A stretch of 27,087 nt of DNA from CAVSZB01 sp964420395 (GTDB lineage Bacteria; Krumholzibacteriota; Krumholzibacteriia; LZORAL124-64-63): assembly GCA_964420395.1 (NCBI GenBank), contig CAYQTJ010000026.1, positions 1-27,087 on the forward strand. The letters run 5' to 3'. The notes under the pieces were generated by a model. It was not told where the DNA came from. It did not search any database and saw only the letters and a program-made list of their open reading frames with translations. Positions 5,924-13,634 of the stretch are shown in pieces (within the stretch, counting starts at the first letter, position 1; each line of letters opens with the position of its first letter). Position numbers and translations under genes: made by a program.

Positions 5924-7486
5924 TCAATGGGCGGCGGCCGGCCTCGGCGGGCCCGGGTCCGCCGGCTCCACGAGATAGAAGACGCGTCCTCTCGCCATCA
6001 TGGCCGGGGCCAGGCCGGCCGCTGCCAGGTCGCCGTCGGCCCAGCGCGCGTCGGCATCGAGGACGAGGAGGCGCGGCTGCCGGTCGCGCGCGGCCGCGGC
6101 CCGTTCCGCGGCGATCCCGGCCGACAATCGGTCGCCGTCCTCCTGCCCGGGTGCCGGCGGGCCCTCCCGCCAGTTGGTCAGATCCCCGTTGCGGTAGAAG
6201 CGCAGCCCGTGCAGGGGATGGACGCCCACGGCGATGACGCGGGCCCCGCCGGGGGCGAGGGCGCCGAGCGTGCGGTCGAGGGCGCGCATGTCCTGGGGCC
6301 AGGGGATCGCCAGTCCGGCGGCTGCCTTGAGGGCGAGCAGCGCGCCGGACCAGAGGGCGGCGAAGCGCCAGAACCGGCGACCCGGCAGGGCGGGCCGGGC
6401 CGGCGGGAGGGCTCCGCCGGCGGGGAGGGAGGGGCCCGGCCAGTGGCCGGCCGTCGCGCCGACGCCGCCGTGCAGCAGCCCGGCGGCCGCCACGCTCAGC
6501 GGCACGAAGAGGGGGAGCAGGTAGAGGGGGAGGCGCGAGCGGACGACGAGAAAGACGGCCAGCGGCGCCGCGAACCAGACCAGCAGGAAACGGACGCGGT
6601 CGTCGCCGGGCCGGCGCAGCCGCGCGGCCAGGCGCCGACCGGTCGCCCGCCAGCCGCCGGTCAGGAAGGGCAGCGCCACGGTCCACGGCAGGAATCCGAC
6701 GACGAGGGTGGCGGGGTGCATGAGCCAGCTGTTCTCGCGGTGGTGCTCGGCGGTGAAGAGGCGGGCATAGACCTCATCACCCAGGAAGTACCGTCCCAGG
6801 CCCGGCGTCCCGGCCACGACCAGCGCGTACCACGTCAGCCCGATCCCGAGCCCGGCCGCCAGTCCGGGCAGGCTCCAGAGCCGCCCTCGGCGGCCGGCGC
6901 CCCGCCACGCCGCGAACAGGCCGGTCGCGGCCAGCGGCAGCAGTCCCGGGGGCCCCTTGGTCAGGAACGCGAGTCCGAACGCCACGCCCGCTCCGGCGGC
7001 CCAGAGGCGGTGGCGCGGGCCCCCGGTCCAGGCCTCGAGCGCGCACAGCACCCCCGCGGTGACCCAGAGCGTCAGGAACATGTCGGCGGTCAGGATGGCG
7101 GCGGATGCGAACGGGGCGAAGGCCAGCAGGAACAGCGCCGTGCCGGTGCGCAGGGCGGCCGAGCCCCAGAAGCGCCGCGAGATCAGGCCGCACAGCAGCG
7201 CCGTGGCGCCGGCGGCCAGCCCGAGCGGCAGGCGCGCGCCCCAGGCGTTGCGGCCGCCGACGGCGAGTCCGGCCGCCGTGCACCAGTAGGCGAGCGGGGG
7301 CTTGGTGAAGTGCGGCCGCCCGGCGAGGCGCGGCACCAGCCAGTCGCCGGTGGCGAGCATCTCCCGCGCGACCTCCGCGTAGCGCCCCTCGTCCGGTTCG
7401 AGCAGCCCGCGCGTCCCCTGGAAGCAGAGCGGAAAGGCGAGCACGCCCAGGCAGAACAGGAGGCCGGCGCGTGGCGGCCGGCGCAT
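5924..7486 (-). CDS. ArnT-like GT39 lipid-linked-sugar glycosyltransferase
   Basis: A 520-residue polytopic membrane protein starting at ATG 7486, one base after the LABN stop. The N-terminal helix is followed by LLEPDEGRYAEVAREM (about residues 28-43), the signature first periplasmic loop of ArnT/PMT_2 enzymes with the catalytic acidic residues, and by HFTKPPLAYW. About ten further hydrophobic segments follow to about residue 400, and a soluble C-terminal domain (about 400-520) lies in the periplasm. Family members move a sugar from undecaprenyl phosphate to lipid A, glycolipids or proteins on the periplasmic face. The sugar and acceptor cannot be read from sequence; aminoarabinose is not implied because no arnA/arnB-like genes are present. 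It is the last gene of a three-gene cassette. Confidence 0.9.
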   Translation of the reverse strand: MRRPPRAGLLFCLGVLAFPLCFQGTRGLLEPDEGRYAEVAREMLATGDWLVPRLAGRPHFTKPPLAYWCTAAGLAVGGRNAWGARLPLGLAAGATALLCGLISRRFWGSAALRTGTALFLLAFAPFASAAILTADMFLTLWVTAGVLCALEAWTGGPRHRLWAAGAGVAFGLAFLTKGPPGLLPLAATGLFAAWRGAGRRGRLWSLPGLAAGLGIGLTWYALVVAGTPGLGRYFLGDEVYARLFTAEHHRENSWLMHPATLVVGFLPWTVALPFLTGGWRATGRRLAARLRRPGDDRVRFLLVWFAAPLAVFLVVRSRLPLYLLPLFVPLSVAAAGLLHGGVGATAGHWPGPSLPAGGALPPARPALPGRRFWRFAALWSGALLALKAAAGLAIPWPQDMRALDRTLGALAPGGARVIAVGVHPLHGLRFYRNGDLTNWREGPPAPGQEDGDRLSAGIAAERAAAARDRQPRLLVLDADARWADGDLAAAGLAPAMMARGRVFYLVEPADPGPPRPAAAH

Positions 7487-7487
7487 G

Positions 7488-7835
7488 TCAGACGGGATCC
7501 CGGTCGTCCCGGGCGGCCGGCGCGTGGGGATCGAGCGGTCCGGCGCTGCCGGCGCGCGCGCGTTGACGGGCGCGCAGGCGGGCCCGCCGGCCCCGGATCA
7601 GGATCAGGTTGCGTCCGTAGACCCCCAGTCCGAACGCCTGCCCGAGGATGAAGACCGGATCGCGCCGGTGGATGGCGTAGGCCAGCAGGATGACGCCGCC
7701 GGAGAGGCTCAGCCACCAGAACGCGGGCGGAATGACGCTCCTGCCGCGGCGTTCGCTGACGACCCACTGCACGAGGAAGCGGGCGCCGAAGGCGAGCTGG
7801 CCGGCGAGGCCGATGGCGAGCCAGAGCCTGTTCAC
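7488..7835 (-). CDS. LABN (lipid-A-disaccharide synthase N-terminal-like) membrane protein
   Basis: A 115-residue protein from GTG 7835 that overlaps the preceding GT2 stop in a GTGA quartet, so translation is coupled. It has about three transmembrane helices (residues 4-24, 38-55, 62-82). Hallmarks of the LABN family are QLAFGARFLVQWVVSERR, SVIPPAFWWLSLSGGVILLAYAI, and RRDPVFILGQAFGLGVYGRNL. A basic Arg-rich tail follows. LABN proteins are commonly encoded between a DPM1-like GT2 and an ArnT-like GT39, as here, and are thought to assist handling or flipping of lipid-linked sugars. That role is inferred from context. It is an independent gene inside a longer open frame running to 8732, whose upstream part is only the antisense-phase shadow of the GT2 gene. 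Confidence 0.88.
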   Translation of the reverse strand: MNRLWLAIGLAGQLAFGARFLVQWVVSERRGRSVIPPAFWWLSLSGGVILLAYAIHRRDPVFILGQAFGLGVYGRNLILIRGRRARLRARQRARAGSAGPLDPHAPAARDDRDPV

Positions 7836-8551
7836 CGCGGTTCGATCTCCCCGTGAGGGACGAGCAGGGCCCGCTCCTGCATCCAGCGCACCGCCAGCAG
7901 GTCGCGCAGGCTGCGCCCGAGGCGGTTGCCGATGCCGTACTTGGAGCGACCGGCGGCGCGCGGGCGGTGGTTCACCGGCGCCTGGGACACGCGGAAGCCT
8001 TCGGCCAGGAAGAGCGTCGGCAGGAACCGGTGCAGCCCGTCGTACAGTTTGACGCGCGCGAGGCAGTCGCGGCGCATCACGCGCGTGGAGCACCCCACGT
8101 CGACGATGCCGTCCTGCAGCACGGCGCTGCGCAAGCGGTTGGCGAGGCGCGAGGAGAGGCGGCGCACCGGATCGTCGCGCCGCCGGGCGCGGTAGCCGGT
8201 CACCATCTCGCAGTCGCCCCGGCGCAGCTCCTCGAGGAGGCGCGGCAGGTCGGCGGGATCGTTCTGCAGGTCGCCGTCGAGCGTGCCGACCGCCTCGCCC
8301 CGGGCGAGGGCGAAACCGGTGGCGAGCGCGGCCGTCTGGCCGGCGCGGCGGAGGTGGCGCACGGCGCGCAGCCGCGGCTCGGCGCCGCGCGCGGCGGCCA
8401 GCGCCTCGCGCGTGCCGTCGTCGCTCCCGTCGTCCACGCAGATCAACTCCCAGGCGAGGCCGGCGCCGTCGAGCGCGGCGCGCACCTCGTCCAGGAGGCG
8501 CGGCACATTGCCGGCCTCGTTGTACAGGGGGACGACGACGCTCAGGTCCAT
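7832..8551 (-). CDS. DPM1/ArnC-like family 2 glycosyltransferase
   Basis: The start is ATG 8551 (AGGGA about 10 nt upstream), giving 239 residues that begin MDLSVVVPLYNEAGNV, as in this family; a longer start at 8665 adds only low-complexity sequence. GT-A motifs are DDGSDDGT (nucleotide binding), LDGDLQNDP (DxD-type metal site) and RSKYG near the C-terminus. RRAGQTAALATGF and VDVGCSTRVMRR are typical of DPM1/ArnC-like enzymes, which transfer a sugar from a nucleotide donor to undecaprenyl phosphate on the cytoplasmic face. The C-terminal membrane helices of ArnC are absent, so this is the short DPM1-like form. It is the first gene of the cassette and would supply the lipid-linked donor for the ArnT-like enzyme. 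Confidence 0.92.
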   Translation of the reverse strand: MDLSVVVPLYNEAGNVPRLLDEVRAALDGAGLAWELICVDDGSDDGTREALAAARGAEPRLRAVRHLRRAGQTAALATGFALARGEAVGTLDGDLQNDPADLPRLLEELRRGDCEMVTGYRARRRDDPVRRLSSRLANRLRSAVLQDGIVDVGCSTRVMRRDCLARVKLYDGLHRFLPTLFLAEGFRVSQAPVNHRPRAAGRSKYGIGNRLGRSLRDLLAVRWMQERALLVPHGEIEPR

Positions 8552-8682
8552 GCGCGAATTCCCTGCTGAGAGAGCCGGCGCGGGGGGGGAACGATACGGC
8601 ACGGCGGCGGGCGGCGCCACGGCATTTCGCCGGGCCGGACCCGGGGCCCGCGCCCGGCCCGGCACCGGGAACGCACAATGAC

Positions 8683-8711
8683 TTGTCCCGGCGGGGGCGC
8701 CGACGTATCAT
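8683..8711 (+). promoter_or_regulatory. Sigma70-type promoter of the OPT transporter gene
   Basis: TTGTCC (8683-8688) and TATCAT (8706-8711) are separated by 17 nt. The predicted start near 8718 leaves a leader of about 38 nt containing AAGGAG (8740-8745) before ATG 8756. Confidence 0.72.
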
Positions 8712-8755
8712 TCGCCGGCTTGTCGCCCCCACGCCCGAAAAGGAGACTCCGCCTC

Positions 8756-10846
8756 ATGAGCGTCACCCAAGGTGGCCCCGGCGGGAGCGAAGCGCCCCGC
8801 AAGCTGTCGCCGGCCGCATATCGCGAGCTGCAGCCCGGTGAGACCTATCAGCCGTTCGTGGGCCCGCACGAGCCGGTGCCCGAGTTCACCTGGCGGGCCG
8901 TCCTGCTGGGCATCGGCATGGCCCTGCTCTTCTCCGTGGCCGCGACCTACTCCGGCCTGAAGGTCGCCCAGGTGTTCGAGGCGGCGATCCCGATCAGCAT
9001 CCTGGCCATCGGCTTCTCGGGGTTCTTCAAGCGCCGCAACTCGATCCTGGAGAACGTGGTCATCCAGAGCGTCGGCGGCGCCTCGGGCCTGGTCGTCGCC
9101 GGGTCGATCTTCACGCTGCCTGCCCTCTACATCATGAACGTGGCGCCCGGCACCGGGGCGATGCTGCTGACGATGTTCGTCGTGTCGGTGCTCGGCGCGT
9201 CGCTCGGCCTGCTGTTCCTGATCCCGCTGCGGCGCTACTTCGTGGTCGAGCAGCACGGCAAACTGCCGTTCCCCGAGGCGACCGCCATCAACGAGGTGTT
9301 CGTCACCGGCGAGGCGGGGGGCGACCAGGCCCGCACCCTCGTCATGGCGGCGGCGGTGGGCGGCGTGTACGACTTCCTGGCCACCACCATGCGCGCCTGG
9401 AACGAGATCATCAATTTCCAGTTCATCCCGGTCATCCGGAAGCTGGCCGTCTCCGCCCGCGCGACCATCAGCCTCGACGCGGTCAGCCTGATCCTCGGCC
9501 TCGGCTACATCACCGGATTGCGCTTCTCGGCGATCATCTGCGCCGGCGGGCTCTTCTCGGCGCTGATCCTGGTGCCGCTGATCTTCCACTTCGGGCAGAA
9601 CATCCCGGCGCTGGCGGTGCCGCCCGCGCCGTTGCCGAACATCCCGCAGTTCATCCCCGACATGGACGCGAACCAGGTGTTCCGGCTCTACGCCCAGCGG
9701 GTCGGCGTGGGGGCGATGGCCGGCGCGGGCATCATCGGCATCATCCGCAGTCTGCCGACGATCGCCAAGTCGTTCTCGCTCGGGTTCCAGCAGCTCGTGC
9801 ACCGGCACGACGTGGCGAAGACGGCCATCCGCACCGATCGCGACCTGAAGATGAGCACCGTCATCGGCGGCATCGCGCTGACGGTGATCGCGGTCGGCAT
9901 CTTCTTCTTCGTCCTGCTGCGGCAGGATCCGGCCGGCGCCGGCAAGGCACCGCAGATCGCGCTGACCGGCCTGATCATCGCCTTCGTCTTCGCCTTCCTG
10001 TTCACGACGGTGGCGGCGCTCGCCACGGCGATGACCGGCAACAACCCCATCTCCGGCATGACGCTCATCACCCTGATCATCGGCTCGACGATCCTGGTCT
10101 CGGTGGGGCTGCACGGCGACTTCGGCAAGTACGCCGCCATCGTGATGGGCGGGGTCGTCTGCACGGCCCTGTCGATGAGCGGCGGCTTCGTGACCGATCT
10201 CAAGGTCGGGTTCTGGCTCGGCTCGACGCCGCGCTACCAGCAGATCTCCAAGGCGATCGGCACGATCGTGGCCGCGGTCGGCGTCGCCGGCACCGTGCTG
10301 CTCGTCCATCGCGCCTACGGCACCACCGACCCGGTGACCGGGCAGTTCGTGTCGGGCTTCATGAACACCCAGATCGTCCCGGCCCCGCAGGCCAATCTGT
10401 TCGCCACGATCCTCTCCGGCATCTTCGACAACGCGCCCGTCACCTGGCTGCTCTACGGCGTCGGCCTGGTCCTGGCGGTCCTGCTGGTGATGATGGGCAT
10501 CCCGCCGCTGGCCTTCGCCATCGGCATGTACCTGCCGCTGCAGATCAACACCCCGCTGTTCGTCGGGGGCCTGATCTCCCACTGGGTCGCGAAGAGCACG
10601 AAGGATGCGGCCCTCTCCGAGGCGCGCTCCCGCCGCGGCACCCTGCTGGCCAGCGGCTTCATCGCCGGCGGCGCCATCATGGGGGTCGTCGGGGCCCTGC
10701 TCACCCTGTCCGGCGTCGCCCCGCACGTCGATCTCGGGCTCGCCGACAAGCACGACACCCTCGCCCAGGTGATCAGCCTGTTGGCTTTCTCCGGACTCTG
10801 CGGGTTCCTGTACGCGAACTCGAAGCGGGCGAAGTCGGCAGTCTGA
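8756..10846 (+). CDS. OPT-family oligopeptide/metal-chelate transporter
   Basis: The start is ATG 8756, 10 nt after AAGGAG; an upstream in-frame ATG at 8678 lies within the promoter and is rejected. The 696-residue product has about 14-16 hydrophobic segments. Recognisable OPT features are a soluble N-terminus (AAYRELQPGETYQPFV), the first helices with ATYSGLKVAQVFEAAIPISI, and the conserved TGNNPISGMTLITLIIG segment in the second half. FWLGSTPRYQQISKAIGTI is another typical bacterial OPT stretch. OPT carriers are proton-coupled importers of peptides or metal chelates in the inner membrane; the substrate here is unknown. A single-gene transcription unit, with promoter just upstream and hairpin terminator just downstream. 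Upstream it is divergent from the ArnT-like cassette. Confidence 0.95.
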   Translation: MSVTQGGPGGSEAPRKLSPAAYRELQPGETYQPFVGPHEPVPEFTWRAVLLGIGMALLFSVAATYSGLKVAQVFEAAIPISILAIGFSGFFKRRNSILENVVIQSVGGASGLVVAGSIFTLPALYIMNVAPGTGAMLLTMFVVSVLGASLGLLFLIPLRRYFVVEQHGKLPFPEATAINEVFVTGEAGGDQARTLVMAAAVGGVYDFLATTMRAWNEIINFQFIPVIRKLAVSARATISLDAVSLILGLGYITGLRFSAIICAGGLFSALILVPLIFHFGQNIPALAVPPAPLPNIPQFIPDMDANQVFRLYAQRVGVGAMAGAGIIGIIRSLPTIAKSFSLGFQQLVHRHDVAKTAIRTDRDLKMSTVIGGIALTVIAVGIFFFVLLRQDPAGAGKAPQIALTGLIIAFVFAFLFTTVAALATAMTGNNPISGMTLITLIIGSTILVSVGLHGDFGKYAAIVMGGVVCTALSMSGGFVTDLKVGFWLGSTPRYQQISKAIGTIVAAVGVAGTVLLVHRAYGTTDPVTGQFVSGFMNTQIVPAPQANLFATILSGIFDNAPVTWLLYGVGLVLAVLLVMMGIPPLAFAIGMYLPLQINTPLFVGGLISHWVAKSTKDAALSEARSRRGTLLASGFIAGGAIMGVVGALLTLSGVAPHVDLGLADKHDTLAQVISLLAFSGLCGFLYANSKRAKSAV

Positions 10847-10868
10847 CCCGTCCGGCACCGGTGGATGC

Positions 10869-10895
10869 GGGCCGCCCCGAGGGGGGCGGCCCTTT
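10869..10895 (+). terminator. Rho-independent terminator of the OPT gene
   Basis: GGGCCGCCCC (10869-10878) pairs with GGGGCGGCCC (10883-10892) around a 4-nt GAGG loop, followed by TTT. It lies 22 nt after the OPT stop codon. Confidence 0.82.
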
Positions 10896-10981
10896 CCACA
10901 CGGGTCACTCCATGTCAGCGGTAATGCCCCTTGACCGAGCTCCGGCTCGAGCGGTCGTTCGGCGTCGGCGCGCAGCCGGGG

Positions 10982-11022
10982 AAAACCGCGGCCGGTCGCC
11001 CCGCGATTGAGGCGACCGGCCG
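10982..11022 (-). terminator. Terminator of the secreted eight-cysteine protein gene
   Basis: A 12-bp perfect stem (10989-11000 with 11011-11022; core GGCCGGTCGCC) with a 10-nt loop is followed on the minus strand by GGTTTTC. It is placed 72 nt past the stop of the minus-strand gene ending at 11095 and faces the OPT terminator. The rest of the 10847-11094 gap holds a short inverted repeat, TTCTAT/ATAGAA (11036-11050), and no gene. Confidence 0.75.
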
Positions 11023-11094
11023 GAACGAAGGCTCATTCTATGAAATAGAACCAAAAAAGTCCGCTACTGCGCGACCCTGCCGCGCCGCGCCGCG

Positions 11095-11709
11095 CTACCG
11101 GTAGGTGGCCTTCTGATCGCCCCAACTCCCGGTTTCCGTGGCCGTGGGGTCGCAGGGGAGGCCGGGAAAGACGCCGGCCAGAAGGCCGTAGCAGACAAGT
11201 TGCCCGTACTTGTCCACGAGGAAGAGGTTCGGCTCGCTGATCGGGGCGGGGGGGTAGTCGGAGAAGAAGGCGAAGGTGCCGGTTCCGGTCGTGCCCGGCT
11301 CGCAGTCCTCGGATTCGCTCGGCTCGAATTTCAGGAGCATGTCGTCGATGCCGATGCTGGGGTCTCCCGTGCAGTCGAGGTACCCCTCGTAGGCCACGGG
11401 GCAGGCGCCGGGCTCGCCGTCGGAGGCGCCGATCGGGCTCGACCAGTGCAGCGCCTGGCCGAGGTTCTGGCAATTGCAACTGCCGCCCTGGTGCGAGATC
11501 AGCAGGTCGAGGTGGCTCAGGGCGTACCGCGTGCCGGTGTCCCAACTCGCCGTGAGGGTGTACCGCCAGGCGCCCAGGCCGGGCTGGGTCGTGTTGGGCG
11601 CCGCGTGGATGGAGCCGGTGATGAGGCAGGCCGCGTCGGCAGTCGGGCCGTGCAGCAGCATTGCCGCGGCGAGCGCCGCCAGCGCGAGAGAGATCCTTCG
11701 CCCGTTCAT
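11095..11709 (-). CDS. Secreted eight-cysteine protein of unknown function
   Basis: The start is ATG 11709 (GGGGGA upstream), because translation from there opens with a signal peptide (MNGRRISLALAALAAAMLLH, cleavage probably after ADA or DAA). A longer open frame to 11853 runs through the promoter and is rejected. The 204-residue product has eight cysteines in the mature part (ACLI, SCNC, ACPV, LDC, EDC, VC, PC), enough for four disulfides, and looks beta-rich: GAWRYTLTASWDTGTRYALSHLDLLI, FAFFSDYPPAPISEPNLFLVDKYGQLV, ending GSWGDQKATYR. I recognise no named domain and no C-terminal sorting signal or lipobox. It is probably exported to the periplasm or beyond. It forms a complete single-gene unit with a near-consensus promoter and its own terminator, suggesting high expression. 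Confidence 0.75.
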   Translation of the reverse strand: MNGRRISLALAALAAAMLLHGPTADAACLITGSIHAAPNTTQPGLGAWRYTLTASWDTGTRYALSHLDLLISHQGGSCNCQNLGQALHWSSPIGASDGEPGACPVAYEGYLDCTGDPSIGIDDMLLKFEPSESEDCEPGTTGTGTFAFFSDYPPAPISEPNLFLVDKYGQLVCYGLLAGVFPGLPCDPTATETGSWGDQKATYR

Positions 11710-11823
11710 GGTGTCCCCCGGTTCGCCGAGCCGATGATGTCGCGTGTCGATGTTCATTGCCAACGAGAACCAGCCCGGACGCTCGCGCATCCGAGCCTGG
11801 CTCGTCTCCCCGATGCGGTTCGC

Positions 11824-11853
11824 ATTATATCGCAATTCCATATACGTTTTCAA
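11824..11853 (-). promoter_or_regulatory. Near-consensus sigma70 promoter of the eight-cysteine protein
   Basis: On the minus strand TTGAAA (11848-11853) is followed after 18 nt by a perfect TATAAT (11824-11829), in an AT-rich island. The predicted start near 11817 leaves a leader of about 108 nt, in which I could not identify a riboswitch. Confidence 0.85.
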
Positions 11854-11904
11854 TGGCCGTTTGCGGCAGACCTAGAATGCCGTATCTGGCTGTCGGAGCT
11901 CGCC

Positions 11905-12477
11905 TCAGCGCAGCATGCCGGCGGCGGCGGCGAGGATCAACAGGGCGCCGACCACCTCCAGCCGCCGCCCCACCCGCCGCGAGAGCGAGCGGCCGAGCCG
12001 CATCGCGGCCAGGGTCATGACGGCGGCCGTCACGCCGATGACGGCTGCCGGCAGGAAGAGGCGGCCTCCCGCCACCCCCATGCCGACGCCGACCGCCAGG
12101 GCGTCGAGGCTGGTGGCGACCGACAGCCCCACCAGCGACCAGCCGCGCGTCGGATCGAAGCCGGCGCGTCCGGCGGCGGCCGCGGCGTCGTCGCGCCGCG
12201 CCTGCCGCAGGGCGTCCACCAGGATCTTCAGGCCGACCGCCGCCAGGATCGCCGCGCCCAGCCAGTGTCCGGCATGGAGGACGCGCGCCAGCAGCGTGCG
12301 GCCGAGCAGCCAGCCGATCAGCGGCATCAGGAACTGGAACAGCCCGAAGTGGAAGGCGAGCCGGAACACCTGGCGCGGTCCGCACCAGCGGGTGCCGACG
12401 GAGAGGCCGACCGCGAACGCGTCGCAGCCGAGACCGATCGCGAGGGCCAGGACCTCCAGGACTGCGCCGGTGAGCAT
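11905..12477 (-). CDS. mntP: MntP-family manganese exporter
   Basis: A 190-residue inner-membrane protein from ATG 12477 (GGAGCG upstream) with six predicted helices. Two pseudo-repeats carry the MntP signature: GLGCDAFAVGLSVG around D19 and GLSVATSLDALAVGVGMG around D125. HFGLFQFLMPLIGWLLGR and the Lys/Asp helix GLKILVDAL also match the family. MntP (formerly DUF204/YebN) exports Mn2+ to prevent manganese toxicity. The length matches the E. coli protein (about 188). In many bacteria mntP is controlled by MntR or a yybP-ykoY riboswitch; I saw no convincing example in the 133 nt upstream. It is divergent from the eight-gene envelope operon. Confidence 0.95.
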   Translation of the reverse strand: MLTGAVLEVLALAIGLGCDAFAVGLSVGTRWCGPRQVFRLAFHFGLFQFLMPLIGWLLGRTLLARVLHAGHWLGAAILAAVGLKILVDALRQARRDDAAAAAGRAGFDPTRGWSLVGLSVATSLDALAVGVGMGVAGGRLFLPAAVIGVTAAVMTLAAMRLGRSLSRRVGRRLEVVGALLILAAAAGMLR

Positions 12478-12610
12478 CGCTCCATCATGCGCCGCGGCCG
12501 GCCGCCGCGCCACCTCCGCGTGGTCCGCGGGGCGGGGTTGTGGTACCTTTGCGCCGGTCCGCCCGGCCGCGCGCCGGTCCGGAGCGGCAACGGCCCGACA
12601 GGAGGTGGTC

Positions 12611-13165
12611 ATGCGGCGCGTGGTGCGATTCGCGCGGATTTTCGCGGCCCTGGCGGCCCTGGCGGCCCTGGCCGCCGGCGGATGTGCCCGGGGGCCCGTG
12701 GAGGTGGCGGCGTTTCCCGTGGACGGCGACCGGGACATCGTCGATCGCGGCGGGGAGAACGTCGCGTTCGACCGGGAGGAGAGCGCCGACGGCGGCGGCT
12801 CCCTGCGCGCCGAGGCGGTGCGTCCCCGCACGGTGCGCCTCTACGAGGTGCGCGACCCGCGCGGCCTGGAGGGGCGACTCGTCGTCCTGACCGCCCGGCT
12901 CAAGAGCGTGGGGATGCGCGGCCGGGCGTTTCCTGAGCTGTGGATCCACCCGGCGGGAGGCAACGAGGTGCAGGCGCGCGATCCGGCGGCGTTCATCGCC
13001 AACACGCGGGACTGGACGCCGCTGCGGGTCGAGTACCGCTGCGAGAAGGGCGAACGGCCCGACCTGCTGCGGGTGAACCTGGTGATCGACGGTCCCGGGC
13101 GGGTCTGGATCGACGACATCCGCATCACCAGCGCACCGTTGCCGTCGCAGGCGCCGGCGCCGTGA
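12611..13165 (+). CDS. Predicted lipoprotein with jelly-roll-like domain
   Basis: Begins at ATG 12611, six nt after AGGAGGTG, and encodes 184 residues. The signal sequence ends in a lipobox-like LAAGGC (Cys about 25), so it is probably lipid-anchored. The mature part reads like an all-beta carbohydrate-binding or discoidin-like sandwich: SLRAEAVRPRTVRLYEVRDP, RLVVLTARLKSVGMRGRAFPELWIHP, WTPLRVEYRCEKGERPDLLRVNLVIDGPGRVWIDDIRIT. The final VWIDDIRI motif is common at the end of CBM-type domains. This is pattern recognition, not a family match. It is the first gene of the eight-gene operon and its TGA overlaps the next GTG. The signal-peptide region contains a 9-bp triplicate repeat. Confidence 0.75.
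   Translation: MRRVVRFARIFAALAALAALAAGGCARGPVEVAAFPVDGDRDIVDRGGENVAFDREESADGGGSLRAEAVRPRTVRLYEVRDPRGLEGRLVVLTARLKSVGMRGRAFPELWIHPAGGNEVQARDPAAFIANTRDWTPLRVEYRCEKGERPDLLRVNLVIDGPGRVWIDDIRITSAPLPSQAPAP
12644..12670 (+). repeat. Three perfect 9-bp repeats in the lipoprotein signal peptide
   Basis: GCGGCCCTG occurs three times in tandem at 12644-12652, 12653-12661 and 12662-12670, coding Ala-Ala-Leu units in the hydrophobic core. A gain or loss by slippage would keep the frame and change signal-peptide length. Confidence 0.85.
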
Positions 13166-13614
13166 GGCCGGGCCGCCAGCTCTACCTGGCCGGCGCGATG
13201 TCGGCGGGCCGGGGCGCCGCGCCGCGGCTCGCGGCGATCGCGCGGGCGGTGGCCCGGGCGGGGTGGGTGGTGTTGTCGACGCCGGTCGTCGATCCGTCGG
13301 CCGACTTCGCCGACGACGGTCCCGACCGCGCGCGGCGCATCTTCGCGCGCGACATGGCCTGGCTGGAGGAGAGCGACGCGCTGATCGCCGAGATCTCGGT
13401 GCCGTCGCTGGGGGTCGGGTTCGAGGTCGGCGAGGCGTTGCGCCTCGGCCGGCCGACCCTCTGCCTGCGCGACGCGGCCCTGGCCGACCGCTTGCCGTCG
13501 GCCATGATCGTGGGGAATCCGTCGCCGCTCCTGACCGTGCGTCACTGCGACGAGGCGGGGATCGCCGCCGTGGTGGCGGAATTCCTGGCGGGGCAAGCGT
13601 CGGTGGCCGGCTGA
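13162..13614 (+). CDS. DNPH1/Rcl-like 2'-deoxynucleoside 5'-phosphate N-hydrolase
   Basis: A 150-residue protein starting at GTG 13162, which overlaps the lipoprotein TGA. Opening residues RQLYLAGAMSAGR match the YLAGSI-like phosphate/nucleotide loop of nucleoside 2-deoxyribosyltransferase relatives. The diagnostic part is RDMAWLEESDALIAEISVPS followed by LGVGFEVGEALRLGRPTLCL, with D64 and catalytic E88, and PSAMIVGN near residue 113. DNPH1-type enzymes cleave the N-glycosidic bond of deoxynucleoside monophosphates and act in nucleotide sanitation; relatives transfer deoxyribose between bases. The location among sugar-transfer genes is unusual for a nucleotide-cleaning enzyme, so a related sugar-nucleotide hydrolase activity is also possible. 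The family is clear but the exact substrate is not. Confidence 0.87.
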   Translation: MRPGRQLYLAGAMSAGRGAAPRLAAIARAVARAGWVVLSTPVVDPSADFADDGPDRARRIFARDMAWLEESDALIAEISVPSLGVGFEVGEALRLGRPTLCLRDAALADRLPSAMIVGNPSPLLTVRHCDEAGIAAVVAEFLAGQASVAG

Positions 13615-13634
13615 GTCGGCCGGGGGAGGTCGCC

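Noticed and set aside
4601..7651. Open frame of about 1000 codons on the plus strand
   Set aside because: It is antisense to pepT and the ArnT-like gene, is dominated by Arg/Gly/Ala/Pro low complexity, and shows no family motifs. Long antisense frames are expected in DNA this GC-rich.
11710..11817. Riboswitch in the long leader of the eight-cysteine protein gene
   Set aside because: Only a very small hairpin (GAGCC/GGCTC) is visible and no known aptamer core was recognised.
12478..12610. Mn riboswitch (yybP-ykoY) or sigma-54 promoter between mntP and the operon
   Set aside because: No yybP-ykoY core and no GG-N10-GC element with good flanks were found; TGGTACCTTTGC near 12541 has wrong spacing.
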